Shown here: positions 7,346 to 14,685 of the stretch, piece by piece
Numbering within the stretch: the stretch's first letter is position 1
How the letters are laid out: every line of letters starts with the position of its first letter
Assembly (NCBI GenBank): GCA_005805045.1
Contig: SYNW01000100.1
Span: 1 to 26,507, forward strand
Source: Actinomycetota bacterium
Lineage (GTDB): Bacteria; Actinomycetota; Acidimicrobiia; Acidimicrobiales; Ilumatobacteraceae
Direction: 5' to 3'
DNA: 26,507 bases
Translations under genes and position numbers: made by a program
The notes under the pieces: model-generated
What the model was told of the DNA's origin: nothing
What the model saw: the letters and a program-made list of their open reading frames with translations, nothing else
The model's database searches: none

Positions 7346-8078
7346 ATCCCCCGGTCGCCTTGGCAAGAGTACCTAAATAGAGTTTGATCACGTTCGGGTC
7401 GGCAAGCAATTCGCGACCAGATCCGGTGTAAGCATTCTTACCTTGGTCAAGAACGTAGGCACGATCTGCAACCTGCAAGCAACGACGTGCGTTTTGCTCG
7501 ACCATCAAAATGGCGATTCCTTCAGCATTGATTTTTTTGCATTGAATAAACACTTCGTCTTGCAATACCGGTGACAGGCCAGCAGATGGTTCGTCCAACA
7601 GAAGCAATTTTGGTTCCATCATTAATGCCCGACCCATCGCCACCATTTGTCGCTCTCCGCCCGAAAGTGATCCGGCCTTAACTGATGCCCGCTCAAGTAG
7701 CCGAGGAAACAATTTGGTTACGTATTCAAATCGTGATTTGAAGTTGCTCGGTTTTAGAAAGCAACCCATCTCCAAGTTCTCGATGACTGTCAGGCTCGGA
7801 AACACGTTGCGATTCTGTGGCACATAGCCAACTCCACGTTCGACAAGTTCGTGCGAGCGACGACCAGCTATGTCTATTTGGTCGAGCATCACCGACCCAC
7901 TGCGCACTGAGCACTCTCCAAGAATCGCCTTTAAAACTGTGGACTTGCCTGCACCATTGGGCCCAATAATGCCGACGAACTCGCCTTGTGACACCGTGAT
8001 GTTGCAACCGTTAAGAATGTTGACTTCAGAAATATAGCCAGCTACTAGTTCTTGCACATTGAGCACGATGTCGCTCAT
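7344..8078 (-). CDS. livF: Branched-chain amino acid ABC transporter ATP-binding protein LivF
   Basis: One of the two ATPases that power the liv-type importer, at the cytoplasmic face. The 244 residues carry Walker A GPNGAGKS (39-46), Q-loop VPQNR, signature LSGGE (138-142) and Walker B LLLDEPSAG (159-167). The position of the usual switch His is VEQN (Gln195), which is normal for LivF. The ATG overlaps the livG stop as ATGA, so translation is coupled. Last gene of livHMGF, ending just before the shared terminator with the binding-protein gene. LivF versus LivG is assigned from the VEQN motif and the length. Confidence 0.93.
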   Translation of the reverse strand: MSDIVLNVQELVAGYISEVNILNGCNITVSQGEFVGIIGPNGAGKSTVLKAILGECSVRSGSVMLDQIDIAGRRSHELVERGVGYVPQNRNVFPSLTVIENLEMGCFLKPSNFKSRFEYVTKLFPRLLERASVKAGSLSGGERQMVAMGRALMMEPKLLLLDEPSAGLSPVLQDEVFIQCKKINAEGIAILMVEQNARRCLQVADRAYVLDQGKNAYTGSGRELLADPNVIKLYLGTLAKATGG

Positions 8079-8950
8079 GATTGTTCTTCTAACAGCGATT
8101 GACCCTGGCGAGTACCCAAGTATGCCTCGATAACTTGCGGATTGCTTCCGATCTGTTCGGGCGTACCTTCGGCAATCAACATGCCTTCCGCCATTACAAC
8201 CACCCAGTCGGCGACGTCGTTGACCATATCCATGTCATGTTCCACGAAAAGCACAGTCGTACCGTCGTCGCGCAAGGCTCGAATGTGTTCGTTCAAACTT
8301 TGTTTGAGTGCCGGGTTGACACCCGCCATCGGCTCATCAAGCATTACAAGTCGCGGCTGGGTCATTAAAGCCCGAGCCATCTCAAGTAACTTTCGCTGGC
8401 CACCAGAAAGTGTGCCTGCATATTCATCACGCATATGGTCCATTTTGAATCGCGTCAACAGGGCATCGGCCCGCTCTTCAATCTTTTTCTCTTGGGCTCG
8501 CCAGGTGAATGGCAATAATCCATTCCACCACTTTTCGCCACTCTGGTGCATTGCACCAAGTTTCATGTTCTCGATCACCGACATCTTGGTCAAACTCTTT
8601 GTCAATTGGAAAGTGCGGACCATGCCCATACTCGCGGTTTTGTGTGCGACCACGCGACTCATGTTGTGACCGTCGAAGCGCCACTCGCCCACATCCGGCG
8701 TGTCGAAACCAGACAACAGATTAAACAGAGTCGTCTTGCCTGCACCATTTGGCCCGATCAAGGCTGTTATCGAACCCCGTTGTACTTCGAGATGTTTGAC
8801 ATCTACGGCGACGATGCCACCGAAATGTCGACGAACGCCATCTACGGTCAAAATCGGATCCGTCTTTTTTACGCCAGGTACGGCCTCGACGGTTCCAAGT
8901 CCATCTCTGGCGGCCTTCGCGATTGCGCCGTAAATTCGATCAACGACCAT
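8075..8950 (-). CDS. livG: Branched-chain amino acid ABC transporter ATP-binding protein LivG
   Basis: Second ATPase of the importer, 291 residues. Walker A GPNGAGKT (66-73), Q-loop FQLTKSLT (Gln115), signature LSGGQ (181-185), Walker B LVMLDEPMAG (201-210), switch His238 in VEHDMD, and the LivG-type tail GTPEQI...VIEAYLG. An N-terminal extension of about 30 residues precedes the domain, which is longer than typical LivG; no internal start is clearly better. The ATG overlaps the livM stop by 11 bases, and the stop overlaps livF by 4, so the operon is tightly coupled. Confidence 0.93.
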   Translation of the reverse strand: MVVDRIYGAIAKAARDGLGTVEAVPGVKKTDPILTVDGVRRHFGGIVAVDVKHLEVQRGSITALIGPNGAGKTTLFNLLSGFDTPDVGEWRFDGHNMSRVVAHKTASMGMVRTFQLTKSLTKMSVIENMKLGAMHQSGEKWWNGLLPFTWRAQEKKIEERADALLTRFKMDHMRDEYAGTLSGGQRKLLEMARALMTQPRLVMLDEPMAGVNPALKQSLNEHIRALRDDGTTVLFVEHDMDMVNDVADWVVVMAEGMLIAEGTPEQIGSNPQVIEAYLGTRQGQSLLEEQS

Positions 8951-9944
8951 CGAGTGCCATCTCTTTGCGATTTCCGAACAGTCCTTGTGGTCGGTACGTC
9001 ATCAGCAGCATCAGGCCGATGCCGACCAACATATAGTTGACCGCGCCAACTTGGGTGCTCTGGATCACCGTGAAATCGCCGATCCGTAACGGCCCACTGC
9101 GAGTCACCTCACGTAAAAAATTGTCACAAAAGACGAACAACACCCAAAACAACATGGAGCCGACGATTGATCCGGAAACTTTTGCCAGACCACCGAGCAC
9201 CAGTGCTGTCAGTACATAGAAAGTAACATCACGGCTGTAGTTGTCAGGCTGCACCGAACCGCGGTCAAGAGCCAGAACCATACCTGCGAACATGCCGACT
9301 ATGCCGCCGATGATCAGCGATTGCATTTTGTACGCATACACATTTTTGCCGAGACTTCGAACTGCATCTTCGTCTTCACGAATGCCTTTGATCACCCGAC
9401 CCCATGGACTGCGCATCAACTGCCAAACCAACAAAGCGAAGATTGCGACAAGCGTCCAGCCCACCAAGACGGTGATCAGCGTGTAACCACTAAACGTGAA
9501 CGGCTCAAAACCGTAAGTGGCCCCTGGCTCGAACGGATTCAACTCTCGATAATCTCGACTGAAGTTGCTGATACCTTCAGTGCCGCCGAAGATCTTGTTG
9601 AACTTCACTGACCGCACGAAAAGTCGGACTATTTCAGCCGTCGCAATCGTTACTATCGCCAAATAATCTGCTCGCAGACGCAGGGTTGGAATACCCACTA
9701 TCAGCGCCAAAATAATCACGAAAATGATGCCTAGTGGTATTCCCCACCACAGACCAATACCGAAATACTGGGCGGTCATGCCGAGACCATACGAACCGCA
9801 GGCCATAAAGGCGGCTTGCCCGAAATTGACCAGACCGGTGTAGCCGAATTGAATATTTAACCCCAATGCGGCGATTGCAAAATAAATCGTGTCAACACCG
9901 ACTGCGGCTCGGACAGTGTTTTGAAAAATCTGGTTCCAGTCCAT
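8940..9944 (-). CDS. livM: Branched-chain amino acid ABC transporter permease LivM
   Basis: Integral-membrane permease that pairs with LivH. About eight to ten hydrophobic segments; the family signature LGLNIQFGYTGLVNFGQAAF is at 27-46 and the cytoplasmic coupling loop WGRVIKGIREDEDAVRSLG at 181-199 contacts the ATPases. The ATG at 9944 lies one base after the livH stop (TGA-G-ATG), giving 334 residues. A TTG at 9992 would overlap livH by 47 bases and add a charged tail not typical of LivM, so it is rejected. Third-from-last gene of the liv operon. Confidence 0.92.
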   Translation of the reverse strand: MDWNQIFQNTVRAAVGVDTIYFAIAALGLNIQFGYTGLVNFGQAAFMACGSYGLGMTAQYFGIGLWWGIPLGIIFVIILALIVGIPTLRLRADYLAIVTIATAEIVRLFVRSVKFNKIFGGTEGISNFSRDYRELNPFEPGATYGFEPFTFSGYTLITVLVGWTLVAIFALLVWQLMRSPWGRVIKGIREDEDAVRSLGKNVYAYKMQSLIIGGIVGMFAGMVLALDRGSVQPDNYSRDVTFYVLTALVLGGLAKVSGSIVGSMLFWVLFVFCDNFLREVTRSGPLRIGDFTVIQSTQVGAVNYMLVGIGLMLLMTYRPQGLFGNRKEMALDGR

Positions 9945-9945
9945 C

Positions 9946-11271
9946 TCAGCCGACTCTCTGACTCTTGCCCAAAATTCCCTGTGGCCGAACAATCAAAACG
10001 ACGATCAAGATAAACAATGCGGGCGCTACTTTCAACTCACTCGGCACAAACAGCGACGACATCTCGACGAAGATTCCGATGAAAAAACCACCGATGAGTG
10101 CACCAAACGCCGAACCCAGTCCACCCAAAGTAATCCCGGCAAACATCAGGAACAAAAGATCTGAACCCATCGAGAAGCTGACTTGCTCGTCGAGCCCCCT
10201 GAAAATTCCGCCCGTGGCCGCAAGAGCACCGCCAGCAAACCAAACGACCTTGATGACCTTTCGCGTGTCGATACCGGTTGCTGAAGCAAGCTGCACATTG
10301 TCGCTAACGGCTCGAATCGCCTTCCCCAGCCGAGATCGCTGTAGAAACAGCGCAACACTCACCAAGATAATCACGCCCAGTATTGCCGTGGTCAGATCTC
10401 GGGGAGTTATGCCGATAGGACCGATTTCGATATTGACCTGTTTCGAATAGCTAGAGAGTTGTTTAGTTCGTCCACCAAATTGGAACAAGAAGATGTTGCG
10501 CAACATAATTGATAACCCAACGGTTACGACAAGTTGCGAGATCAAACCGATGCCGCGCTTCGTCAAACGTGCAAAAATACCCCAATTAAAAAACAAACCG
10601 AATAGACCCCCTAAGGCGATCACTACCGGGCCAGAAATCAAAATGGGTATTTCAAGAATTACGTTGAAATAAAACGCCACTAGCCCACCAAAAGTGACCA
10701 TTTCACCGTGTGCGAAATTTGTCAAGCCAGTCGTACCGAAGACAAGCGACAAGCCAACAGAACACATCGCAATGATGATTCCAAGTCGAACGCCATCGGC
10801 CAGTCGTTGCAAAATTCGCTCGATCTCCGAGGCCCCAGCAGCTGCACCTTCACCCGTAAAGAAAGTGACTCGTTTTGTATTCGTGGTGAAAAGATCTTTT
10901 GGAATCGACACCTGAGCCTTTTCAGCATCGATCAAAACCAAACCATCTGGAAGTGTCGACTCATCGATTGAAATTGAATAAGCATCTCGACTTGGCACGG
11001 CGATTGTGCACGAGCCGTTGTCATCGGTGATCCCCGAACCGACGATGGTGCCGTCGGCCTTAGTCACGGTCACCGATACACCAGCCACTGGAACTCGATT
11101 TGTCGTTCCGTTTATCAATGTCTGATTCTGAACGCTTGCTATAATCGAATAATCGTCGGTCGCGGCACTAACCGACGAACCCGCATAACCGGCGAACAAG
11201 CCAACGCCGCAAAACAAAAACAGGCTGAATTTCAGAGCAAACAATTTTTGCGACTGCTTGTTGCCCAACAT
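9946..11271 (-). CDS. livH: Branched-chain amino acid ABC permease LivH with N-terminal beta-domain
   Basis: Membrane permease of the importer, 441 residues against the usual 290 or so. The extra N-terminus begins with a signal peptide or anchor (about 12-37, ending SVSAA). A Thr/Val-rich stretch (about 38-140) follows, with the pattern VPVAGVSVTVTKADGTIVG...TDDNGSCTIAVPS typical of carboxypeptidase-regulatory/CNA-B-like beta sandwiches. The permease proper runs from about 150 to 437 with SVGLSLVFGTTGLTNFAHGE (171-190) and GKAIRAVSDNVQLASATGID (316-335, coupling loop). The domain would be outside the cytoplasm, near the binding protein. The ATG lies 8 bases after the ctaA stop, so co-transcription with ctaA is possible. 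Family firm; the role of the extra domain is unknown. Confidence 0.9.
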   Translation of the reverse strand: MLGNKQSQKLFALKFSLFLFCGVGLFAGYAGSSVSAATDDYSIIASVQNQTLINGTTNRVPVAGVSVTVTKADGTIVGSGITDDNGSCTIAVPSRDAYSISIDESTLPDGLVLIDAEKAQVSIPKDLFTTNTKRVTFFTGEGAAAGASEIERILQRLADGVRLGIIIAMCSVGLSLVFGTTGLTNFAHGEMVTFGGLVAFYFNVILEIPILISGPVVIALGGLFGLFFNWGIFARLTKRGIGLISQLVVTVGLSIMLRNIFLFQFGGRTKQLSSYSKQVNIEIGPIGITPRDLTTAILGVIILVSVALFLQRSRLGKAIRAVSDNVQLASATGIDTRKVIKVVWFAGGALAATGGIFRGLDEQVSFSMGSDLLFLMFAGITLGGLGSAFGALIGGFFIGIFVEMSSLFVPSELKVAPALFILIVVLIVRPQGILGKSQRVG

Positions 11272-11279
11272 CTTGTCTA

Positions 11280-12191
11280 TTAGTCAAGCACATTATTCGG
11301 TGAGGCTGAAAGTCTCGAATTCCAATAAACATCAACTGCGCACAGCCATACTGCAACCGATGTGGCGACATGCACTGCAACCAGCCAAACCGGAACCCCG
11401 AGAAAATACTGTAGATATCCAATTGCGCCTTGAAAAACCAGAAACACCGAGAAACGCCGTAGAGACTTGCTCAAAAGAACGCGGGCGTCGGTATTTTTTC
11501 TCACAAAAAAGACCAAAGCCAATGTCGTCGCCACAGTCAGCCAAACAAACATGCTGTGCGTGCGGACAATTGTGGTCATCGCGAAGCCAAGTCGCACCGC
11601 ATTCTCGTCACCAGCATGGGGTCCAGAGCCAGTCACGAATGTCCCCGTAACAACCGCGGTACCCGTTGTCAACAACAAGATTTTCACGAGTATCGCGATT
11701 CGCTGATTTTTCAGGATTGGCTCACCTCGCGGCACCACAGCGTCTGTCAGTCTGAAAATTTTTGCATGTTGCACCAACATGTATGCGACGCTCATTAAGA
11801 AAATCGAAACAATGAAATGTGCGATATTCGAATACGGATTCAATCCGGTCAAAACGACGATTGCACCAATGACCACTTGCGCCAAGACCCCGACGACGAG
11901 CACGATCGACATAGCGATCAGATCTCGTCTTCGAGGTACGAGTTTCAGTGACATCAAAACACACAAAATCACCGCCGCCGCGACCACCCCGGTGAATAGT
12001 CGATTCACCTGCTCTATCGCTGCGTGAGCCGACGAGACATCGATGAATTTGCTCTCGCTACATTGTGGCCAATCGGCGCACCCCAGGCCAGACCCCGTCA
12101 GGCGGACCAATGACCCCGTGACGATGATCGTGTAAAGGGCTACGAATGCAACCTGAGTCGAGATCAAATAACCCTTGTGTGTAACTCTCAT
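11280..12191 (-). CDS. ctaA: Heme A synthase, COX15/CtaA family
   Basis: Oxidises heme O to heme A for aa3-type cytochrome oxidase. About eight membrane helices in 303 residues. The first loop has GSLVRLTGSGLGCADWPQC with the Cys38/Cys44 pair. Candidate heme-ligand histidines are His125 (NIAHF), His212 (RTHSM) and His274 (AVHVATS). The fourth expected position, His in the EXXHR motif, reads Glu60-Gln-Val-Asn63-Arg; my recollection is that Asn is usual here in actinobacterial CtaA. Starts divergently from the TetR-like gene. The ATG at 12191 has no clear Shine-Dalgarno or TANNNT box. It runs into livH after 8 bases. Confidence 0.9.
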   Translation of the reverse strand: MRVTHKGYLISTQVAFVALYTIIVTGSLVRLTGSGLGCADWPQCSESKFIDVSSAHAAIEQVNRLFTGVVAAAVILCVLMSLKLVPRRRDLIAMSIVLVVGVLAQVVIGAIVVLTGLNPYSNIAHFIVSIFLMSVAYMLVQHAKIFRLTDAVVPRGEPILKNQRIAILVKILLLTTGTAVVTGTFVTGSGPHAGDENAVRLGFAMTTIVRTHSMFVWLTVATTLALVFFVRKNTDARVLLSKSLRRFSVFLVFQGAIGYLQYFLGVPVWLVAVHVATSVAVWLCAVDVYWNSRLSASPNNVLD

Positions 12192-12215
12192 AATCCACCA
12201 TTCACAGACGCCTTG

Positions 12216-13325
12216 ATGAGCGATGTGGCTAGACGACTCAAGTGTGAGTATCGTGCGCAGGTAGTGAAAAAAGAAACTGTTGAGAAGCGTCGCATCGAGA
12301 TTCTTGAGGCTACCTGCGATGTCGTAATCGAGCGCGGTTTCGCGGGTACTCGGGTGGCTGACGTGGCAAAGAAACTCAGTGTTTCTAATAGTTTAATTCA
12401 CTACCACTTTGCGTCAAAAGAGGAACTTTTAGCAGCGGCGTTCGAGCATTACGCACATAAAGACCTGCTCGATATGCAGCGAGATATTGATTCGGCGCCG
12501 ACTAACATCGCCAAACTCTGGCGATTGATCGAAAGCTACGTTCCAGAAGGCAGCGACGACGTCGAATGGATGATCTGGATCGACGCATGGGGTGAGGCGC
12601 TGCGAAATCCGAAGATGAAGCCCATCAGCCAGGAATTAGACGCGCAGTCAATCGCTGTGTTCGAAAAAACTCTACGGGCAGGCAATGAATCGGGTGAGTT
12701 TCATTGCGTTCACCCCCGAGAATCGGCCACTCGCATATCTGGGTTGATAGATGGTCTAGCCGTGCAATATGCGGCGCACGAAGGCGTGCTTAAACGCAAG
12801 GAATTCATTCGATTGATGCGACAACTGGCAGCTGCAGAGACGGGTCTTTCGCCAGACGACATTCGCGACACTCGTAAAAATATGAAGTCAAGCAGCAGCA
12901 ATGGTCGAAAGCTTGAGGATGAAGGTCCATCTGCAGCGTCGCTGGCGACTGAGTTTGACTTGCGCCAGCTATTCAACAAATATGCCGACGCTCTGAGCCG
13001 AAATGATTTGGCGAAAACCGTTGAGTACTTCAGTGACGATGCCTTAATCAGTCTGAACAGCGAAATCGTTGCCAACACGGTTTCGCAGATCTCCGAGCTA
13101 TTTTCGAAACATTTCGAAACCAACGCGATAACCATTGAGGTTCCCTTGGTCATGGCTTTCTACGCCGACGAAGGCAATGGAACTGCCCATGGCAATTTTA
13201 CGATTGAATGCCGCACAACTTCGCTGACGGGAAAGCAGTTCGCCGAGACATACCGCGGAATTGATACCTATCGTCGCACCTCGACAGGTTGGCGTTGTGC
13301 GAACCGTCAACGAACCAGACCGTAG
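12216..13325 (+). CDS. TetR-family regulator fused to an NTF2/SnoaL-like domain
   Basis: DNA-binding repressor-type protein, 369 residues from the ATG at 12216 (a GTG at 12177 would overlap ctaA head-to-head and is less likely). The TetR helix-turn-helix is at about 24-76 (RRIEILEATCDVVIERGFAG...IADV-like...SLIHYHFASKEEL). The all-helical TetR ligand/dimer domain runs to about 208 (EWMIWIDAWGEALR, then ISGLIDGLAVQ). A polar linker (209-244) is followed by an alpha+beta domain (246-366) with the NTF2/SnoaL pattern: KYADALSRNDLAKTVEYFSDDALIS, later TYRGIDTYRRTSTGWR. TetR proteins are normally about 190-220 residues, so this is a real fusion. The downstream methyltransferase starts 4 bases after its stop. 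Ligand and targets unknown; ctaA, divergent, is an obvious candidate. Confidence 0.85.
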   Translation: MSDVARRLKCEYRAQVVKKETVEKRRIEILEATCDVVIERGFAGTRVADVAKKLSVSNSLIHYHFASKEELLAAAFEHYAHKDLLDMQRDIDSAPTNIAKLWRLIESYVPEGSDDVEWMIWIDAWGEALRNPKMKPISQELDAQSIAVFEKTLRAGNESGEFHCVHPRESATRISGLIDGLAVQYAAHEGVLKRKEFIRLMRQLAAAETGLSPDDIRDTRKNMKSSSSNGRKLEDEGPSAASLATEFDLRQLFNKYADALSRNDLAKTVEYFSDDALISLNSEIVANTVSQISELFSKHFETNAITIEVPLVMAFYADEGNGTAHGNFTIECRTTSLTGKQFAETYRGIDTYRRTSTGWRCANRQRTRP

Positions 13326-13329
13326 TTCT

Positions 13330-14520
13330 ATGACAGCGAGAGAGACCCCTGACTCACAGTTGACTAGTGCGGTCGAAATCATCGACGACCCAAATCGTTT
13401 GGTGCGGGCAATTTTCTCGGGTCGCAGGCGAAACATGCAGCCCGAATTCGAAAAGATTGAAATACGACCAATAAAGCTGCGAGACCAGGTTCTGCTCCAG
13501 ACGACGAGCGTTGTCGGTACCAAATCCAAAACCGCGAATTTGGAGTTCGGAGATTTCGCCACTCGTGAAATATTGTCGTCCGGCTTCGCCAACTGTTTGA
13601 TTGAGGCGACGGACCTGACCATAACGATCAGATTTACAAAAAAAGGCGAACCTCAGATCCACACTTCAGTCCGAGAATTGACTCAAAATACGTCGCATGA
13701 TCGACAAAAATCGAGGCTCCTAGATCCCAACAATGAATTCTTGAAGAAGGTCGGCATTTCCGACAGCGTGGGTCGTATCAAGCCCTCGATGAATGACAAG
13801 TACCTGCAAATTGAAGAGTTCCTGCGAATTCTCATGCCGACGCTAAAAAACGAAATTTCAGCCGGCCGAATTCACCAACCTTCGCTCGAGGCTCCGTTGC
13901 ATATTGTCGATCACGGATGCGGCAATGCTTACCTGACTTTTGCTGTGCACAACTATTTGAGGGAGCAGAATCTCCCGAACAAAATCGTCGGCATAGATCA
14001 GCGCGAAGAGAGCCGTCGTCGCAATTCTGCTATCGCCATTGAGCTGGAAAATATCGATTCCATTGATTTTCGCGCCGAAAAAATTGCCGACTCAGAACTT
14101 GACAACGCTGATCTAGCCATTGCGTTGCACGCCTGCGACACGGCTACAGATGACGCTCTGGCTTGGTCAATAAGAAATCACGCCAAAATGCTGCTTGTAT
14201 CCCCTTGTTGCCACCACTATCTGCAATCTCAACTAGATGATATTCCTACGCCCTGGACACTCGTAACCAAACACGGAATCCTAAGCGAGCGACTTGGCGA
14301 CATCCTGACCGATGCCCTTAGGGCTCAAATCTTGCGGCTGCACGGATATAAGAGCGAAGTCATCGAGTTCATCGGGGATGAACACACACCTCGCAATCTG
14401 CTGATCCGAGCAACATTGACCCGAGCGGAGCCAGATCCGCTGGAGCTCTCTAAGTACCGAGAGATTGTGAAGTTATGGTGCGTCCGCCCGAGATTGGCTG
14501 AAATTCTCGAATTTTCGTAA
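13330..14520 (+). CDS. SAM-dependent methyltransferase (Methyltransf_32-like)
   Basis: Class I methyltransferase of unknown substrate, 396 residues from ATG 13330, 4 bases after the TetR-fusion stop; the frame is open further upstream inside that gene. The AdoMet-binding motif is VDHGCGNAYLTFAV (193-206), motif II is GIDQREE (221-227), and ALHACDTATDDAL (265-277) and SPCCHHYLQSQL (291-302) are hallmarks of the METTL25/GSTCD-like Methyltransf_32 group. The N-terminal 150 residues are beta-rich and unrecognised and may bind substrate. No signal peptide, so cytoplasmic. The Cys-Cys-His-His in SPCCHHYL could matter for catalysis or metal binding, which is inference. Likely co-transcribed with the regulator. 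Confidence 0.82.
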   Translation: MTARETPDSQLTSAVEIIDDPNRLVRAIFSGRRRNMQPEFEKIEIRPIKLRDQVLLQTTSVVGTKSKTANLEFGDFATREILSSGFANCLIEATDLTITIRFTKKGEPQIHTSVRELTQNTSHDRQKSRLLDPNNEFLKKVGISDSVGRIKPSMNDKYLQIEEFLRILMPTLKNEISAGRIHQPSLEAPLHIVDHGCGNAYLTFAVHNYLREQNLPNKIVGIDQREESRRRNSAIAIELENIDSIDFRAEKIADSELDNADLAIALHACDTATDDALAWSIRNHAKMLLVSPCCHHYLQSQLDDIPTPWTLVTKHGILSERLGDILTDALRAQILRLHGYKSEVIEFIGDEHTPRNLLIRATLTRAEPDPLELSKYREIVKLWCVRPRLAEILEFS

Positions 14521-14685
14521 ACCGAGCCCACTTTTAGTAGTGGTCTCTCGCTTTAAATAGCAATTTTACAACAAAATATCGCTTTATACCACTCAGAGTG
14601 GTCAATTGACAATTTTAAGTGAGAAATTCCTCAAGTTCTGACCCCTGGTGCCGATCCCTTAAGCGGATCTCACAAGGGAGCAGAA
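14521..14685 (+). promoter_or_regulatory. 165-base leader region of the M23 peptidase gene with repeats
   Basis: Longest non-coding gap of the window. It has a direct repeat TCGCTTTA at 14548-14555 and 14579-14586 (31 bases apart, about three helical turns), and an inverted repeat ACCACT-CAG-AGTGGT at 14588-14602. TTGACA is at 14606-14611 without a convincing -10 at the right distance. Near the start codon GATCC/GGATC (14653-14657, 14665-14669) competes with CCCTT/AAGGG (14656-14660, 14674-14678), the second of which would hide the Shine-Dalgarno. An imperfect hairpin GAGCCCAC/GTGGTCTC (14524-14547) could end the methyltransferase transcript but lacks a T-run. Confidence 0.35.
14674..14680 (+). 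promoter_or_regulatory. Shine-Dalgarno of the M23 peptidase gene
   Basis: AAGGGAG 5 bases before ATG 14686. Its first five bases can pair with CCCTT at 14656-14660. Confidence 0.65.

Noticed and set aside
8142..8669. Plus-strand open frame of 175 residues opposite livG
   Set aside because: Antisense to a gene whose Walker and signature motifs are all intact; no supporting signals.
9945..9992. Longer LivM from a TTG at 9992
   Set aside because: It would overlap livH by 47 bases, while an ATG sits one base after the livH stop, where the family's N-terminus begins.
14521..14685. Known c-di-AMP (ydaO) riboswitch before the cell-wall hydrolase
   Set aside because: The position would suit one, but I cannot match the conserved core of that class; only small competing hairpins are visible.
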